Below are positions 26,886 to 35,815 of a stretch of DNA of 64,000 bases, in pieces (within the stretch, counting starts at the first letter, position 1; every line of letters starts with the position of its first letter). The notes beneath the pieces were generated by a model. It worked only from the letters and a program-made list of their open reading frames with translations. It had not been told where the DNA came from and ran no database searches. The stretch lies in NCBI RefSeq assembly GCF_017744045.1, contig NZ_JAGHRD010000001.1; one strand, given 5' to 3'. A program made the position numbers and the translations under genes. This DNA comes from Pelagimonas sp017744045. Lineage in GTDB: Bacteria > Pseudomonadota > Alphaproteobacteria > Rhodobacterales > Rhodobacteraceae.

Positions 26886-28721
26886 TCATTCAGCCGCCTC
26901 TTGCGCATCAATGAAACCACCCGATTGCCGCGCCCAGAACCGTGCATAGAGACCATTTTGCGCCAAAAGCGCGTCATGACTGCCCTGTTCGGCAATGCGA
27001 CCCTGATCCAGCACAATGATACGATCCATCTGCGCGATGGTCGAAAGTCGATGCGCGATGGCCAGCACGGTTTTGCCTTTCATAACCTCAGTCAGCGCTT
27101 CCTGAATCTCGGCCTCAACCTCGGAATCAAGCGCGCTTGTCGCTTCGTCCAGCACGAGGATCGGCGCGTCTTTCAGAATGGCACGGGCAAGGGCAATGCG
27201 CTGACGCTGCCCCCCTGACAGTTTGACCCCGCGTTCGCCCAGCCGTGCGTCATAACCTTCGCGCCCTTCGTGATCTTTAAGCTCACCGATGAACTCATGC
27301 GCCGAGGCGCGGCGGGCGGCCTCATAAACCTCTTCGTCACTGGCATCGGGGCGACCGTAACGGATGTTTTCCATGGCCGAGCGATTGAACATCGCAGTTT
27401 CCTGCGTGACCATGCCAATCGCCTCGCGCAGACTGTCCTGTGTGATCGCCTGAACATCCTGACCATCAATGGAAATAGACCCTGTTTCACGGTCAAACAG
27501 CCGCAAGAGCAAAGCAACCAGTGTCGACTTCCCGGCACCAGAGGCACCGACAACGGCCAGTTTTTCGCCCGGTTTGACGGTCAATTCGATGTCTTTGACA
27601 CCACCAGTCACACCACCATAGGCAAAGCCCACTTTGTCAAACTGGATCTCGCCACCAGCGATCTTCAAAGGCACGGCATTTGCCGCGTCCTGTACGCGTT
27701 GCGCCGGGGCCAGCGTCTTCATGCCATTTTCAACCTCACCGAGGTTGGAATAGAGCCCCATCAGGGTGAAACTGACCCAGCCGGTCATTTGCGACACCCG
27801 CACAGCTACAGCAGCGGTTGCAACAATGTCGCCCGTGCTGGCGCCCCCATTGCTCCACAAAACCAGCGAAGTGCCTGCAAGCAGAACCGGCAAGGCTCCG
27901 GCTAGCAGCATCAGGAAAAACCGAAAACTCGCCGAAAGAGCGCCAAAGGCCAGCGCCTTTTCCCGCAAGCCGACCATCGCCTGTTGCGCCGCCTGTTCCT
28001 CGTGACGGTCCGAGGCAAAGAGTTTGACGGTTTTGATATTGGTGATTGTATCCACCACCTGCCCGCTGACATTGGCCCGCGCCCCGGCCCGCGCGGCCGA
28101 GCGTTTGCGGATACGCGGCAGGTACCAGCGGATCAGGGCGAAATAGCCAATCAACCACAGTGCAAACACGATCAAAACCCGCGCATCAATCGCCGCTAGT
28201 AGGATGAAAGACCCCGCCAGCGAGGCGCAGGCAAAGACAATCGCGCTGATCGCTTCGGACACTACCATGGTCAGCGAATTGGCGGTCTGCATCTGTTTCT
28301 GAGCAATCCGCCCGGCAAAATCATTGTCGAAAAAGGTCACCGACTGACCCAAAGTCCAACGGTTCAACCGAGACAGCACGAGTGCAGGCAGGTTGGGCAT
28401 GACGACATAATTGTTGGCGACCGACGACATGCCGAACAGGATTGGACGCAGAACAACAAAGAACCCGACAACCCCAAGGATAAAACCCAGATTTGCCGCG
28501 CTAAAGAACGCCTCAGGGCCCAGGGCGACGGCCTTGTCGACAACGGCCCCCATGAAATAGGCGGTCGCGGCCTCCATCCCGCCGGCCAAGGCCGACAGGA
28601 TGGCGGCAACGCATATCATTGGCCAGGCCCCGCGCAGACCCCAGCGGATAAAGGCCCAAAGGGTCGCAGGCGGTGGCGTGTCATCCACCGCAAAGGGTTG
28701 GATCAAATCCGAAATCTTCAC
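26886..28721 (-). CDS. ABC exporter half-transporter, second of a pair
   Basis: A 611-residue protein with an N-terminal six-helix exporter domain and a C-terminal ATPase. Walker A GASGAGKST lies near residue 393, signature LSGGQRQRIALARAIL near 497, Walker B ILVLDEATSALDSE near 518 and the switch His in AIAHRLST near 551. All catalytic residues are present. It overlaps the upstream half-transporter by four bases, so a heterodimer is likely. Substrate unknown; lipid, drug or peptide export are all possible. Confidence 0.93.
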   Translation of the reverse strand: MKISDLIQPFAVDDTPPPATLWAFIRWGLRGAWPMICVAAILSALAGGMEAATAYFMGAVVDKAVALGPEAFFSAANLGFILGVVGFFVVLRPILFGMSSVANNYVVMPNLPALVLSRLNRWTLGQSVTFFDNDFAGRIAQKQMQTANSLTMVVSEAISAIVFACASLAGSFILLAAIDARVLIVFALWLIGYFALIRWYLPRIRKRSAARAGARANVSGQVVDTITNIKTVKLFASDRHEEQAAQQAMVGLREKALAFGALSASFRFFLMLLAGALPVLLAGTSLVLWSNGGASTGDIVATAAVAVRVSQMTGWVSFTLMGLYSNLGEVENGMKTLAPAQRVQDAANAVPLKIAGGEIQFDKVGFAYGGVTGGVKDIELTVKPGEKLAVVGASGAGKSTLVALLLRLFDRETGSISIDGQDVQAITQDSLREAIGMVTQETAMFNRSAMENIRYGRPDASDEEVYEAARRASAHEFIGELKDHEGREGYDARLGERGVKLSGGQRQRIALARAILKDAPILVLDEATSALDSEVEAEIQEALTEVMKGKTVLAIAHRLSTIAQMDRIIVLDQGRIAEQGSHDALLAQNGLYARFWARQSGGFIDAQEAAE

Positions 28722-30580
28722 TCTGCTGCCCCTTTTTGCCTGTTTTCCTGATCATCCGGGTCCATAAACCCGCCAGATTGGCGCGCCCAGAACCCAGCAT
28801 ATAGTCCGCCTTGTGCCAAAAGCACGTCATGGCTGCCCTGTTCAACGATACGCCCCTGATCCAGCACCAGAATGCGATCCATCTGCGCAATCGTGCTCAG
28901 CCGGTGCGCAATCGCAATCACAGTCTTACCCTGCATCATGCCATAAAGTGTCTGTTGAATGGCGGCCTCAACCTCGCTGTCCAAGGCACTTGTCGCCTCG
29001 TCCAACAACAGGATCGGCGCATCCTTGAGGATCACCCGCGCCAGGCTGATCCGCTGTCGCTGCCCTCCGGACAGTTTCACACCGCGTTCGCCGACATGCG
29101 CGTCATAGCCCTTGCGCCCTTTCGGGTCCTCGAGATCCATGATGAACTCATGCGCCTGTGCCTGTTTGGCAGCCTCGATCATCTGTTCTTCGCTGGCATT
29201 GGGGCGACCATAGAGAATGTTGTCGCGCACCGAGCGATGCAGCAGGGAACTGTCCTGCTGCACCATGCCGATGCTCAGACGCAGGCTGTCTTGCGTGACC
29301 TGTGTGATGTCCTGACCATCAATCAGGATCACGCCCTTTTCGGCGTCATAGAACCGCAAGAGGAGTTTGACCAAAGTCGACTTACCCGCGCCTGATCTGC
29401 CGACAAGACCGATTTTTTCGCCCGGTTGAATGTCGATGGAGACATTGTCCAAACCGCCGGATTCCCGCCCATAGTGGTGTGTTAGAGACTGAACTTGCAC
29501 ATGTCCGGCCGCAAAATCCAACGGCAGCGCGTCGCGATCATCCACCAATTTGATCGGCTGTGCGATGGTCTCCATCCCCTCCTTGACCACCCCCATTTCG
29601 CGAAACAGCGTCGTCAGGGCCCACATGATCCAGCCGGTCATGGCGTTCAGCCGCAAAGTCAGCGCCGTCGCTGCGGCAACCGCCCCTGTACTGGCTGACC
29701 CCTGCATCCAAAGCGCAATCGCCCAACCGACAACACCAACGATCAGCAAGCCATTCAGGCTGACCAGGGTCACATCCATGATGGTGTAGAGCCGCATTTC
29801 CTTTTGAAAGGTCTGGCGGGTGTTTTCGATGGCATCACGGGCATACTCCATTTCGCGGTCGTGATGGGCAAACATCTTGACCGAATGGATGTTGGAATAG
29901 GCATCTACGACGCGCCCGTTAAACTCGCTCCGCGCATCAGACGAGGCCTGAGAGGCTGGGGAAACGCGCGTGATCGTCCAGCGCAACAGAACGCCGTAAA
30001 GCGTGAGCCAGATGATCAACGGGATCATCAAGCGCGGATCAGCATCGCCCAACATAACCATCGCGCCAACCACATAGGCCAAAGCAAAGGTGATGGCGTC
30101 AAAGACCTGGAACATGACCTCACCCGCAGCAGGCGGAGTTTGCATGATCCGGTTGGAAATCCGCCCGGCAAAGTCATTTTCAAACCATCCAACAGACTGG
30201 CGCAGCACATGATTATGGGCGCGCCAACGGATCAAAGACCCGAAATTGGGCAAAATCGCGTTGTTGAGCAGCAGCACATCCAACGCCTGAACAAGCGGGC
30301 GGATCACAAGGATAAAGGCGGCCAAAGCCAGCAGCCAAAACCCGTTTTCCGCCCAGGCGGTGGCAGGATCGCCAGTCAGGATGTCGACAACCCAGCCCAT
30401 GGCCCAGATCAGGCCGATTTCGACCGCTGCTACGACCACGGATAGCAAGGCAGCCACCGTAAAGATGTGTTTGAACGGCTGCGAATACCCGGCAAGAAAC
30501 GGAATCACCCGCGTCGGCGGCGTGTCGGTTTTTTCGTAGTCGCAGTACGGATTTACAAGATTTTCAAAGAAGCGGAACAT
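28718..30580 (-). CDS. ABC exporter half-transporter, first of a pair
   Basis: A 620-residue exporter with fused membrane and ATPase domains: Walker A GRSGAGKSTLVK near residue 393, LSGGQRQRISLARVIL near 497, ILLLDEATSALDSE near 519, and AIAHRLST near 552. It is very similar in layout and motifs to its partner immediately downstream and evidently arose by duplication. Unlike many heterodimeric exporters, neither nucleotide site is degenerate. The gene begins a run that continues through the partner and the P-loop protein. Confidence 0.93.
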   Translation of the reverse strand: MFRFFENLVNPYCDYEKTDTPPTRVIPFLAGYSQPFKHIFTVAALLSVVVAAVEIGLIWAMGWVVDILTGDPATAWAENGFWLLALAAFILVIRPLVQALDVLLLNNAILPNFGSLIRWRAHNHVLRQSVGWFENDFAGRISNRIMQTPPAAGEVMFQVFDAITFALAYVVGAMVMLGDADPRLMIPLIIWLTLYGVLLRWTITRVSPASQASSDARSEFNGRVVDAYSNIHSVKMFAHHDREMEYARDAIENTRQTFQKEMRLYTIMDVTLVSLNGLLIVGVVGWAIALWMQGSASTGAVAAATALTLRLNAMTGWIMWALTTLFREMGVVKEGMETIAQPIKLVDDRDALPLDFAAGHVQVQSLTHHYGRESGGLDNVSIDIQPGEKIGLVGRSGAGKSTLVKLLLRFYDAEKGVILIDGQDITQVTQDSLRLSIGMVQQDSSLLHRSVRDNILYGRPNASEEQMIEAAKQAQAHEFIMDLEDPKGRKGYDAHVGERGVKLSGGQRQRISLARVILKDAPILLLDEATSALDSEVEAAIQQTLYGMMQGKTVIAIAHRLSTIAQMDRILVLDQGRIVEQGSHDVLLAQGGLYAGFWARQSGGFMDPDDQENRQKGAAE

Positions 30581-30746
30581 AAGGAGGCCCTCAAAACAGG
30601 CAAAAATATCAACGATGGAAGTCGGTCAGGCTGAACCTAACCGCACAAGCAGACAGGGTCAGCGAAAGCTGGGTACAATCCTGTCTGTCATCATCGTCGA
30701 TCCTCCAAATGGGTTCGCCTTCTGATAGCGCAGAAATTTTTGTCTG

Positions 30747-31910
30747 TCACCCCTTGTTGTGGGATGAGAGCAATTCCGCCTTTGACAGGATAAAGTCGGA
30801 CGCGATCCATGCCGCCTCAAGCTCTTTCAATCGCACGCCCAAGGCTGCGCCGGAAAAGTCGGGCATAAGATCCTTGGCTGTGATTGGAAACTTGGCGGTC
30901 TCTGCGGCCTCAAGGGCCCTGTAATCCGGCAAGGTCACAGGTTGCTCTAGGCTCGCGGCCTGCATGGCCAATGCTTCGCAAGCCGCACGCGCACCATGGC
31001 GATAGGCCAATTCGCGCGATGGTTCCTGAGCCGAAATCAGTCTCTGATACAGCTCAATTTGTCTCTGCTGGACTTTGGACAGGCGCAGCGAAGCCCCATC
31101 AACAAACCCAAGCGTCACCAGACGCCGCAACCCATCAGGTGCAAGTTTCAGGGTACCTTCATTCATCACCAACGGGCCAAGCGGTTTGGCAACGGCCCCC
31201 GGCAGAACCCGGGCCAAAACGCCGGTTTGTTCCATCACGGAAACGGCCATTGTCGGATCAGGGGCCGAGAGCAATTTGACGATTTCGCTGCCCACCCGTT
31301 CCCGAGACAGTTGTTCAAGCCCGTCCAGATTCGACGCAATCGCCGACAGGGCCTCAGCATCCATGCCTTCGGACGGATCACCATACCAAGCGGCAAAACG
31401 AAAGAATCGAAGGATACGCAGATAATCCTCACGAATGCGGCGATCCGCGTCCTCGATGAACCTAAGCCGGCGCGCTTTGAGGTCGGGAAGCCCGCCCAAA
31501 GGGTCAATCACCCGCCCTGTGCGATCTGCATAGAGCGCGTTCATGGTGAAATCCCGGCGGATGGCGTCTTCGGCTACCTCATCCGCAAATCGGATCACAG
31601 CGCGGCGCCCATCAGTCTCTATATCAGCCCGAAACGTGGTTATTTCATATGGCTCACCCCCTGAGACCACGGTGATTGTGCCATGGTCGATCCCGGTTGG
31701 AATGGCCTTGAGCCCCACCTTTTTGGCCAGTTCCATGACCTTTTGCGGCCGCGCATCGGTCGAGATATCAACATCGGCCACCGGCGCGCCGAGCAAAGCG
31801 TTACGCACACAACCACCGACGGCAAGAGCTTGAAAACCGGCCTCTTCCAGCATCGACATTACCCGCTGCGCCCCATCAGCCAGCAACCAATCACCGGTGA
31901 TCCGTTCCAT
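30747..31910 (-). CDS. cca: CCA tRNA nucleotidyltransferase
   Basis: A 387-residue class II nucleotidyltransferase adding or repairing the 3' CCA of tRNAs. The motifs GGCVRNALLGAPVADVDIST near residue 30, HGTITVV near 75, RRDFTMNAL near 110 and RIREDYLRILRFFRFAA near 160 are present. The ATG at 31910 shares a base with the stop of the upstream Nudix gene; a longer frame exists but starts inside that gene. No HD domain is visible at the C-terminus. Confidence 0.93.
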   Translation of the reverse strand: MERITGDWLLADGAQRVMSMLEEAGFQALAVGGCVRNALLGAPVADVDISTDARPQKVMELAKKVGLKAIPTGIDHGTITVVSGGEPYEITTFRADIETDGRRAVIRFADEVAEDAIRRDFTMNALYADRTGRVIDPLGGLPDLKARRLRFIEDADRRIREDYLRILRFFRFAAWYGDPSEGMDAEALSAIASNLDGLEQLSRERVGSEIVKLLSAPDPTMAVSVMEQTGVLARVLPGAVAKPLGPLVMNEGTLKLAPDGLRRLVTLGFVDGASLRLSKVQQRQIELYQRLISAQEPSRELAYRHGARAACEALAMQAASLEQPVTLPDYRALEAAETAKFPITAKDLMPDFSGAALGVRLKELEAAWIASDFILSKAELLSSHNKG

Positions 31911-32509
31911 CACGACACCCTGTCGGCCAAACCACGCAAGATGCGCGCGGTTGCGCCCCAAATGTAATAAGGGCCAAAAGGAGCGGTGTAGTAGTGCCGA
32001 CGGCACCCTTGCCAGCGGCGCGACTGCACCGTGAAACAGGCTGGATTGGTCACATGGTCAAACGGCACGGCAAAGACCTCGTCCACTTCGCCAGGCTCTG
32101 GTTTGACCTCAAATGTGTCTCTAACCAAGCCCAAAACGGGGGTGATGGTGAAGCTGGTCACTGTCTCATGGGTCGGCAATGTTCCCAGAACCTGCACATT
32201 GTCAGGCTTTAGCCCAATCTCTTCATCCGCCTCGCGCAAAGCTGCAGCGACAACGTCTGCATCACCTTCATCCTGCTTACCGCCAGGAAAGGCGATTTGA
32301 CCGGGATGGTGTTTCAACCTTGAGGACCGTTTGGTCAGGATCAGCTCCAGCCCATTCGCCCCCTGTTGAAAGGCCATAAGCACCCCAGCCGGGCGCAATT
32401 TGCGACCCGGGGGGAGCGTCACATCAGGGTTGAGATCGAAATCAGAGGAAGGGGCCGAGCGATCGCCCAGCGCCCTTTTTAGTCTCTCTATCTGCTCACT
32501 TGCCGCCAT
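31910..32509 (-). CDS. Nudix hydrolase, CoA pyrophosphatase type
   Basis: About 199 residues from MAASEQIERL. It contains the Nudix box (GGKQDEGD near residue 80 through READEEIGL) and, upstream, LTKRSSRLKHHPGQIAFPGG, the signature of the NudL-like CoA diphosphatase group. It probably hydrolyses CoA or acyl-CoA pyrophosphate bonds. The start lies inside the 3' end of hslO, so the two are coupled, and the stop overlaps cca. Confidence 0.88.
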   Translation of the reverse strand: MAASEQIERLKRALGDRSAPSSDFDLNPDVTLPPGRKLRPAGVLMAFQQGANGLELILTKRSSRLKHHPGQIAFPGGKQDEGDADVVAAALREADEEIGLKPDNVQVLGTLPTHETVTSFTITPVLGLVRDTFEVKPEPGEVDEVFAVPFDHVTNPACFTVQSRRWQGCRRHYYTAPFGPYYIWGATARILRGLADRVS

Positions 32510-33473
32510 TTTCTGCCTCGAACCCAACTGTCTTTGGGTCGAGAACATAATGCGCTGAGCAGAACTGGCAATCGGCTGTGACCGTGCCCTCGGGTGTGGT
32601 CATCTTTTCGATGTCCTTGGCCGAATAGATCGACAGGCTTTGGCGCACGCGATCCTCGGAACAGGTGCACCCAAATTGCACCGGCTGCGCATCGTAAACC
32701 CGTGGCTGTTCCTCGTGAAACAGGCGAGTCAACAGCTCGGTCGGCGTGACATTGGGCCCGATCAATTCCAGATCCTCAACCGTGTTGAGGTGAAAATTCA
32801 CGCGGTTCCAATTTTCTTCAACCTCATCCGCTGTTGCCTCGGGCTGCGCCAGAACATGTTCCGCGCCTTTCAAAAGGGGCGATGCCTTGGGCAATTGCTG
32901 CAACATGATGCCACCGGCGCGCCAATGCTCTGGCACACCGGGTTCCATCGACTTGCCAAAAGAGAGCGAGAACCGGGTCGGCAATTGCTCGGACTGGGCA
33001 AAATAGGTCGTCGCACAATCCGCGAGGCTGTCACCGGACAGGCCTGTGATCCCCTGATAAGGTTTTGTGCCGTCACCCTGGTCAATCAGGATGGCAAAAT
33101 AGCCCTCATTGCCCAACTGCTTGAACGGGGTCTCGTCGGTAAGGCGATCCTTGTCAAAGCTGGCATAGGCACGAATACGTGCCGGTTCGCCCTCTTTTTC
33201 AGGACCATAATAGTCGGTCGCAATCATGCGCACCGCACCTTTGGTCTGCACCTGCAGCGACAATTTCCACTTCAGCTTGATCGTTTGACCAATCAACGCC
33301 GTGAGCAAAGCCATCTCGGCCACCAGCGCCTCGACCGAGGCTGGGTAAGCGTGCTGTTTCAACACGCCGGACAAGACACCATCCAGACGCGCCACACGGC
33401 CGCGCATGTCGGTGTTATCAAGCTGAAAGGGCAGGACGGTATCGTCCCAAGCGATTTTGGTACCAATGCTCAT
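32496..33473 (-). CDS. hslO: Hsp33 redox-regulated chaperone
   Basis: A 325-residue cytosolic holdase activated by oxidation. The C-terminal zinc switch is visible as CTCS near residue 268 and CQFC near 303, the CxC...CxxC pattern of Hsp33. The N-terminus (RGRVARLDGVL) and the GDSLADCATTYFAQSEQLPT segment near 150 are typical. AAGGA precedes the ATG. A weak heat-shock-like promoter (CTTG at 33526-33529 and ATATG at 33501-33505, minus strand) is possible but not convincing. It heads the hslO-Nudix-cca operon. Confidence 0.93.
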   Translation of the reverse strand: MSIGTKIAWDDTVLPFQLDNTDMRGRVARLDGVLSGVLKQHAYPASVEALVAEMALLTALIGQTIKLKWKLSLQVQTKGAVRMIATDYYGPEKEGEPARIRAYASFDKDRLTDETPFKQLGNEGYFAILIDQGDGTKPYQGITGLSGDSLADCATTYFAQSEQLPTRFSLSFGKSMEPGVPEHWRAGGIMLQQLPKASPLLKGAEHVLAQPEATADEVEENWNRVNFHLNTVEDLELIGPNVTPTELLTRLFHEEQPRVYDAQPVQFGCTCSEDRVRQSLSIYSAKDIEKMTTPEGTVTADCQFCSAHYVLDPKTVGFEAENGGK

Positions 33474-33550
33474 GGGGTTTCCTTACGTGCCTTGGAATGG
33501 CATATCGCAGCCATATAGGCACGATCAAGCCAAAGGCAAAGGGGCAAGAT

Positions 33551-33985
33551 ATGACAATGCGCTTTGGAACACCGCCAGAACGCGGTCGCCGCTATGTTTT
33601 GCGCCCGGGAGTCTATGCCATTCTGCCCAAGGATGGACGGCTTTTGCTGACCGAACAGGCCCCCGGCCCGGAAATCCAGCTGCCGGGGGGCGGCATCGAT
33701 CCGGGTGAATCCCCGATTGTCGCGCTACATCGCGAAGTCGAGGAAGAAACCGGTTGGTGTATTGGTCGTCCCACACGGTTGGGTGCGTTTCGTCGTTTCA
33801 CCTATATGCCGGAATATGACCTTTGGGCCGAAAAGCTTTGCACAATCTATGCCGCGCGACCAATTCATCGGCGGGGAGACCCGACCGAGGCCGGGCATCG
33901 AGCGCTGTGGATGACGCCGAAACACGCTGTTCATGCGTTGGAGAACACCGGCGATGCGCATTTTGTTCAGGTCTTTTGCCTGTAG
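33551..33985 (+). CDS. Nudix hydrolase
   Basis: A 144-residue Nudix protein from ATG 33551, which has a GGGG-type site upstream; the open frame begins earlier without one. The Nudix box runs from GGGIDPGESPIVALHREVEE to ETGW near residues 46-70. Substrate unknown. It is divergent from hslO and converges with the receiver-phosphatase gene, with only seven bases between stops. Confidence 0.88.
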   Translation: MTMRFGTPPERGRRYVLRPGVYAILPKDGRLLLTEQAPGPEIQLPGGGIDPGESPIVALHREVEEETGWCIGRPTRLGAFRRFTYMPEYDLWAEKLCTIYAARPIHRRGDPTEAGHRALWMTPKHAVHALENTGDAHFVQVFCL

Positions 33986-33992
33986 CCGCGGA

Positions 33993-35276
33993 TCACCCTT
34001 CGGCGCGATCCTTGAGAATGTCGAATTCCAACAACGCGGCCGATACATCGTCACCCAGCTTGCTCGGATCCTCCATCTGCGAGGTCAAACGCCAGAACAT
34101 ATCCTCAACCAAGTCAGAACCCTGCCCGCATTTCGCGGCCTCGATGAACAGTTGCGCGAGGCCGTCTTCGCCCAGCATCTCTCCGTTTTTCATCACGGCC
34201 TCGGTAAAACCGTCTGAATAGAGTAGCAACATATCACCGCTTTCGAGACGGAATTCATGCTGATCATAGTCAACATGATCCACCAAACCGATAGGCAGCC
34301 CGCCATCACCAACGAAATCCACCTGCCCATTGGCGCGGAGAACCATGGGTGGGGAATGCCCAGCCTGTACCATCCGCACGCGACCTGTTTGCAGATCAAC
34401 GGCGACATAGGCCATGGTCAGATATTCCTCGACACCGGGATCTGCGACCAGACGCTGGTTCAACAAACGCGCGGTTTCTGCCGGTTCGCGCATGGCATAA
34501 AAGCGATCAAACCGCTTTTCCAAAGCAATATTTTGATCTGGGAAATTGCTGGAAAGATAGCCAGCCACGCGCGCCGTCACCATGGCCGAGGTGATACCGT
34601 GCCCAGACACGTCAATATTATAAAGGCCGAGACGGTCATATCCGGGACGGAACATGCCAACCAGGTCACCGCCAACATGACCGCAGGGGCGTAGCAACAG
34701 GCTGACCCGCGAGGTTGCTGTTTCGCAAACCCGCTCCGGCACCAGTGATTGCTGGATTGTGCGCGCCTGACGTAGGTCTTTATCAATCGCCTCGTGAATT
34801 TCCTGAAGCTCGTTCAGCGCGTCGGACACCTGCCGGTTCTTTTCCGACAACTGCCGCTCCATGTCCAAAACCCGCGCGCCTGCATTGATCCGGGCGCGCA
34901 ATTCGTGTGAATTCACCGGTTTGGTCAGGAAATCATCCGCCCCGGCATCCAGGCCCTGCGCGACATCGCCCTTTTCGCTTTTGGAGGTCAGCAGGATGAA
35001 ATAGCCATAACTGTCGCGCTGCATATCCCGGAAACGGCGACACAGCTCCAAACCATCCATTTCCGGCATCATCCAGTCGGACAAGACCAGATCGGGCTGT
35101 TCCCGTTCGCAAATATCCAACGCCTCGACACCAGATTCGGCTGTCAGGACTTTGTAACCCAGACGCCCTAACATGGCGGTCATGATGCGCAATTGCAGAC
35201 GGCTGTCATCAACGATCAGCACAACACGCACGGCACCACTATGCGTATCTGGATTGTTGATAGGGTCCGGTTGCAC
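33993..35276 (-). CDS. Response regulator fused to a PP2C/SpoIIE-type Ser/Thr phosphatase
   Basis: A 427-residue fusion. Residues 15-130 form a receiver domain with acidic pocket VDDS and phosphoacceptor Asp67 (LSDWMMPEMDG); a short coiled coil (RQLSEKNRQVSDALNELQEI) follows, then a PP2C/SpoIIE phosphatase with GGDLVGMF near 205, NIDVSGHG near 222, and LLLYSDGFTEA near 378. Such proteins release sigma factors through anti-anti-sigma dephosphorylation. The GTG start has AAAGGA upstream. The gene is divergent from an Hpt-domain gene that could deliver the phosphoryl group. Confidence 0.93.
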   Translation of the reverse strand: MQPDPINNPDTHSGAVRVVLIVDDSRLQLRIMTAMLGRLGYKVLTAESGVEALDICEREQPDLVLSDWMMPEMDGLELCRRFRDMQRDSYGYFILLTSKSEKGDVAQGLDAGADDFLTKPVNSHELRARINAGARVLDMERQLSEKNRQVSDALNELQEIHEAIDKDLRQARTIQQSLVPERVCETATSRVSLLLRPCGHVGGDLVGMFRPGYDRLGLYNIDVSGHGITSAMVTARVAGYLSSNFPDQNIALEKRFDRFYAMREPAETARLLNQRLVADPGVEEYLTMAYVAVDLQTGRVRMVQAGHSPPMVLRANGQVDFVGDGGLPIGLVDHVDYDQHEFRLESGDMLLLYSDGFTEAVMKNGEMLGEDGLAQLFIEAAKCGQGSDLVEDMFWRLTSQMEDPSKLGDDVSAALLEFDILKDRAEG

Positions 35277-35442
35277 GGCGATTCCTTTGATACGTGCGGC
35301 AATTCTTGGACATTGCTACCGGCTGACCCTTAACGCCGACTGAATGGTAAAATGCTACTAAATGCATTTGTTGCTAAATGCCTTAGCGATCGAAACCTTC
35401 TGTTCACCTTGTGGGTTTTATTGTGCCCGCAGGAGGTGCCCC

Positions 35443-35778
35443 ATGATCGATTGGTCGCGCGTAGAAGAGCTGGTGGAAGAGATCGGAGCCGAGGATTTCG
35501 GTGAGGTGGTCGAGCTGTTTCTTGACGAGGTCGAAAGCGCAATCGTTGCCTTTGAAGGGGCAGCGGATGACCCGACCACGGTCGAAGAGCAGATGCATTT
35601 CCTCAAGGGCGCGTCACTGAACCTGGGCTTTGAAAGCTTGGCCCAGCTTTGTCTCAAGGGTGAACGCGCCGCGTCGTCAGGCCAGGTTGCGGTCGTTGCC
35701 CCTGCCGAAGTGCGCCAAGTCTTTGATGCATCGCGCACCCAGTTTCTGGAAGGGTTACCAGCACGTTTGGCGGCTTGA
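35443..35778 (+). CDS. Hpt-domain phosphotransfer protein
   Basis: A 111-residue single-domain histidine phosphotransferase. The phosphorylated histidine is expected at His52 in MHFLKGASLNLGF, the classic HxLKGxxxNLG signature. The ATG at 35443 is fixed by a perfect AGGAGGTG site. It would carry phosphate between a hybrid kinase and a receiver. No kinase is encoded nearby, but the divergent gene 167 bases away encodes a receiver fused to a phosphatase, its most likely partner. Confidence 0.92.
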   Translation: MIDWSRVEELVEEIGAEDFGEVVELFLDEVESAIVAFEGAADDPTTVEEQMHFLKGASLNLGFESLAQLCLKGERAASSGQVAVVAPAEVRQVFDASRTQFLEGLPARLAA

Positions 35779-35815
35779 TTTTGACACGGTTCAAGCCAAC
35801 CGCCGGGCTGACCAA

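Noticed and set aside
35352..35384. Repeated CTAAATGC in the PP2C/Hpt intergenic region
   Set aside because: Short and imperfect; could be an operator but nothing supports it.
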